Shown: positions 1 through 24,013 of the stretch, piece by piece
Numbering within the stretch: position 1 is the first letter of the stretch
Layout of the letters: each line of letters opens with the position of its first letter
Assembly: GCA_001586965.3 (NCBI GenBank)
Contig: LUCW03002496.1
Location: 1-24,013 of the forward strand
From: Sphaeroforma sirkka
Taxonomy: Eukaryota > Opisthokonta > Ichthyosporea > Ichthyophonida
Length of the DNA stretch: 24,013 nt
Direction: 5' to 3'
Program-made: the position numbers and the translations under genes
Notes under the pieces: generated by a model
The model's input: only the letters and a program-made list of their open reading frames with translations
Database searches by the model: none
Told to the model about the DNA's origin: nothing

Positions 1-23893
<23,893 letters not shown>

Positions 23894-24013
23894 CTTCAGC
23901 ATATTAGTATGTGTATGCCACACAGTAATGTTGTAATGTGCCAGCACTTGAGTGTGTGTAAATATGTATAACAGCACAGGTTGATTATACGTGTGAATCT
24001 CCGATTATATACA
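23894..24013. other. Intron upstream of exon 1
   Basis: Contains the TACTAAT branch-point-like motif close to the exon 1 acceptor. No further exon seen before the window edge. Confidence 0.45.

Overview
This window looks like nuclear DNA of a eukaryote with many introns. The coding signal is confined to the minus strand. It breaks into about 25 short exons (24 to 486 bases) with GT donors, AG acceptors and mostly matching reading phases. They are separated by introns full of microsatellites and tandem repeats. No prokaryotic gene, tRNA, rRNA, transposase or reverse transcriptase was recognised. I suspect a unicellular opisthokont, for example an ichthyosporean relative of animals, because of the protein family and the bulky repeat-rich introns. 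That assignment is a low-confidence inference.

All exons appear to belong to one gene, read from about 23.9 kb down to position 1 and incomplete at both ends. The joined product (roughly 1,000 residues visible) resembles the UNC13/Munc13 family of vesicle-priming proteins, closest in layout to Munc13-4/BAIAP3 and the fungal UNC13-like proteins. It has an N-terminal region of unknown fold (23.9-14.7 kb), a C2 domain (14.4-11.0 kb), a charged helical linker, then a MUN region containing an MHD1-like block (about 6.2-3.1 kb) and the start of an MHD2-like block (2.0 kb to the left edge). A C-terminal C2 domain, usual in this family, would lie outside the window. Three junctions do not join in phase with the best-looking splice sites: about 14.7/14.4 kb, 10.8/10.5 kb and 1.36/1.04 kb. 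They are flagged.

Region by region: 1-2.6 kb holds the last five visible exons and part of a sixth, among minisatellites; 2.6-4.8 kb the large MHD1 exon and its neighbour; 4.8-9.4 kb eight small MUN exons; 9.4-10.4 kb a TGTATG-type array; 10.4-13.2 kb MUN, linker and C2 exons split by 1.7 kb of simple sequence; 13.2-16.95 kb the main C2 exon and upstream exons; 16.95-21.5 kb one intron made almost wholly of a 35-bp minisatellite; 21.5-24 kb the first visible exons.

The most unusual pattern is shared by many introns. Just downstream of the exon there is a tandem array whose unit copies the exon-intron junction, so potential 5' splice sites are multiplied: about 120 in the 21.5-17.15 kb intron, and six in one exon-end array with a 36-bp frame-preserving period. 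Some units also carry a pyrimidine-AG tract directly before the GT, resembling recursive-splicing sites. I read this as intron growth by repeated duplication of the donor region. The repeats are seen directly; the mechanism and any effect on splicing are inference.
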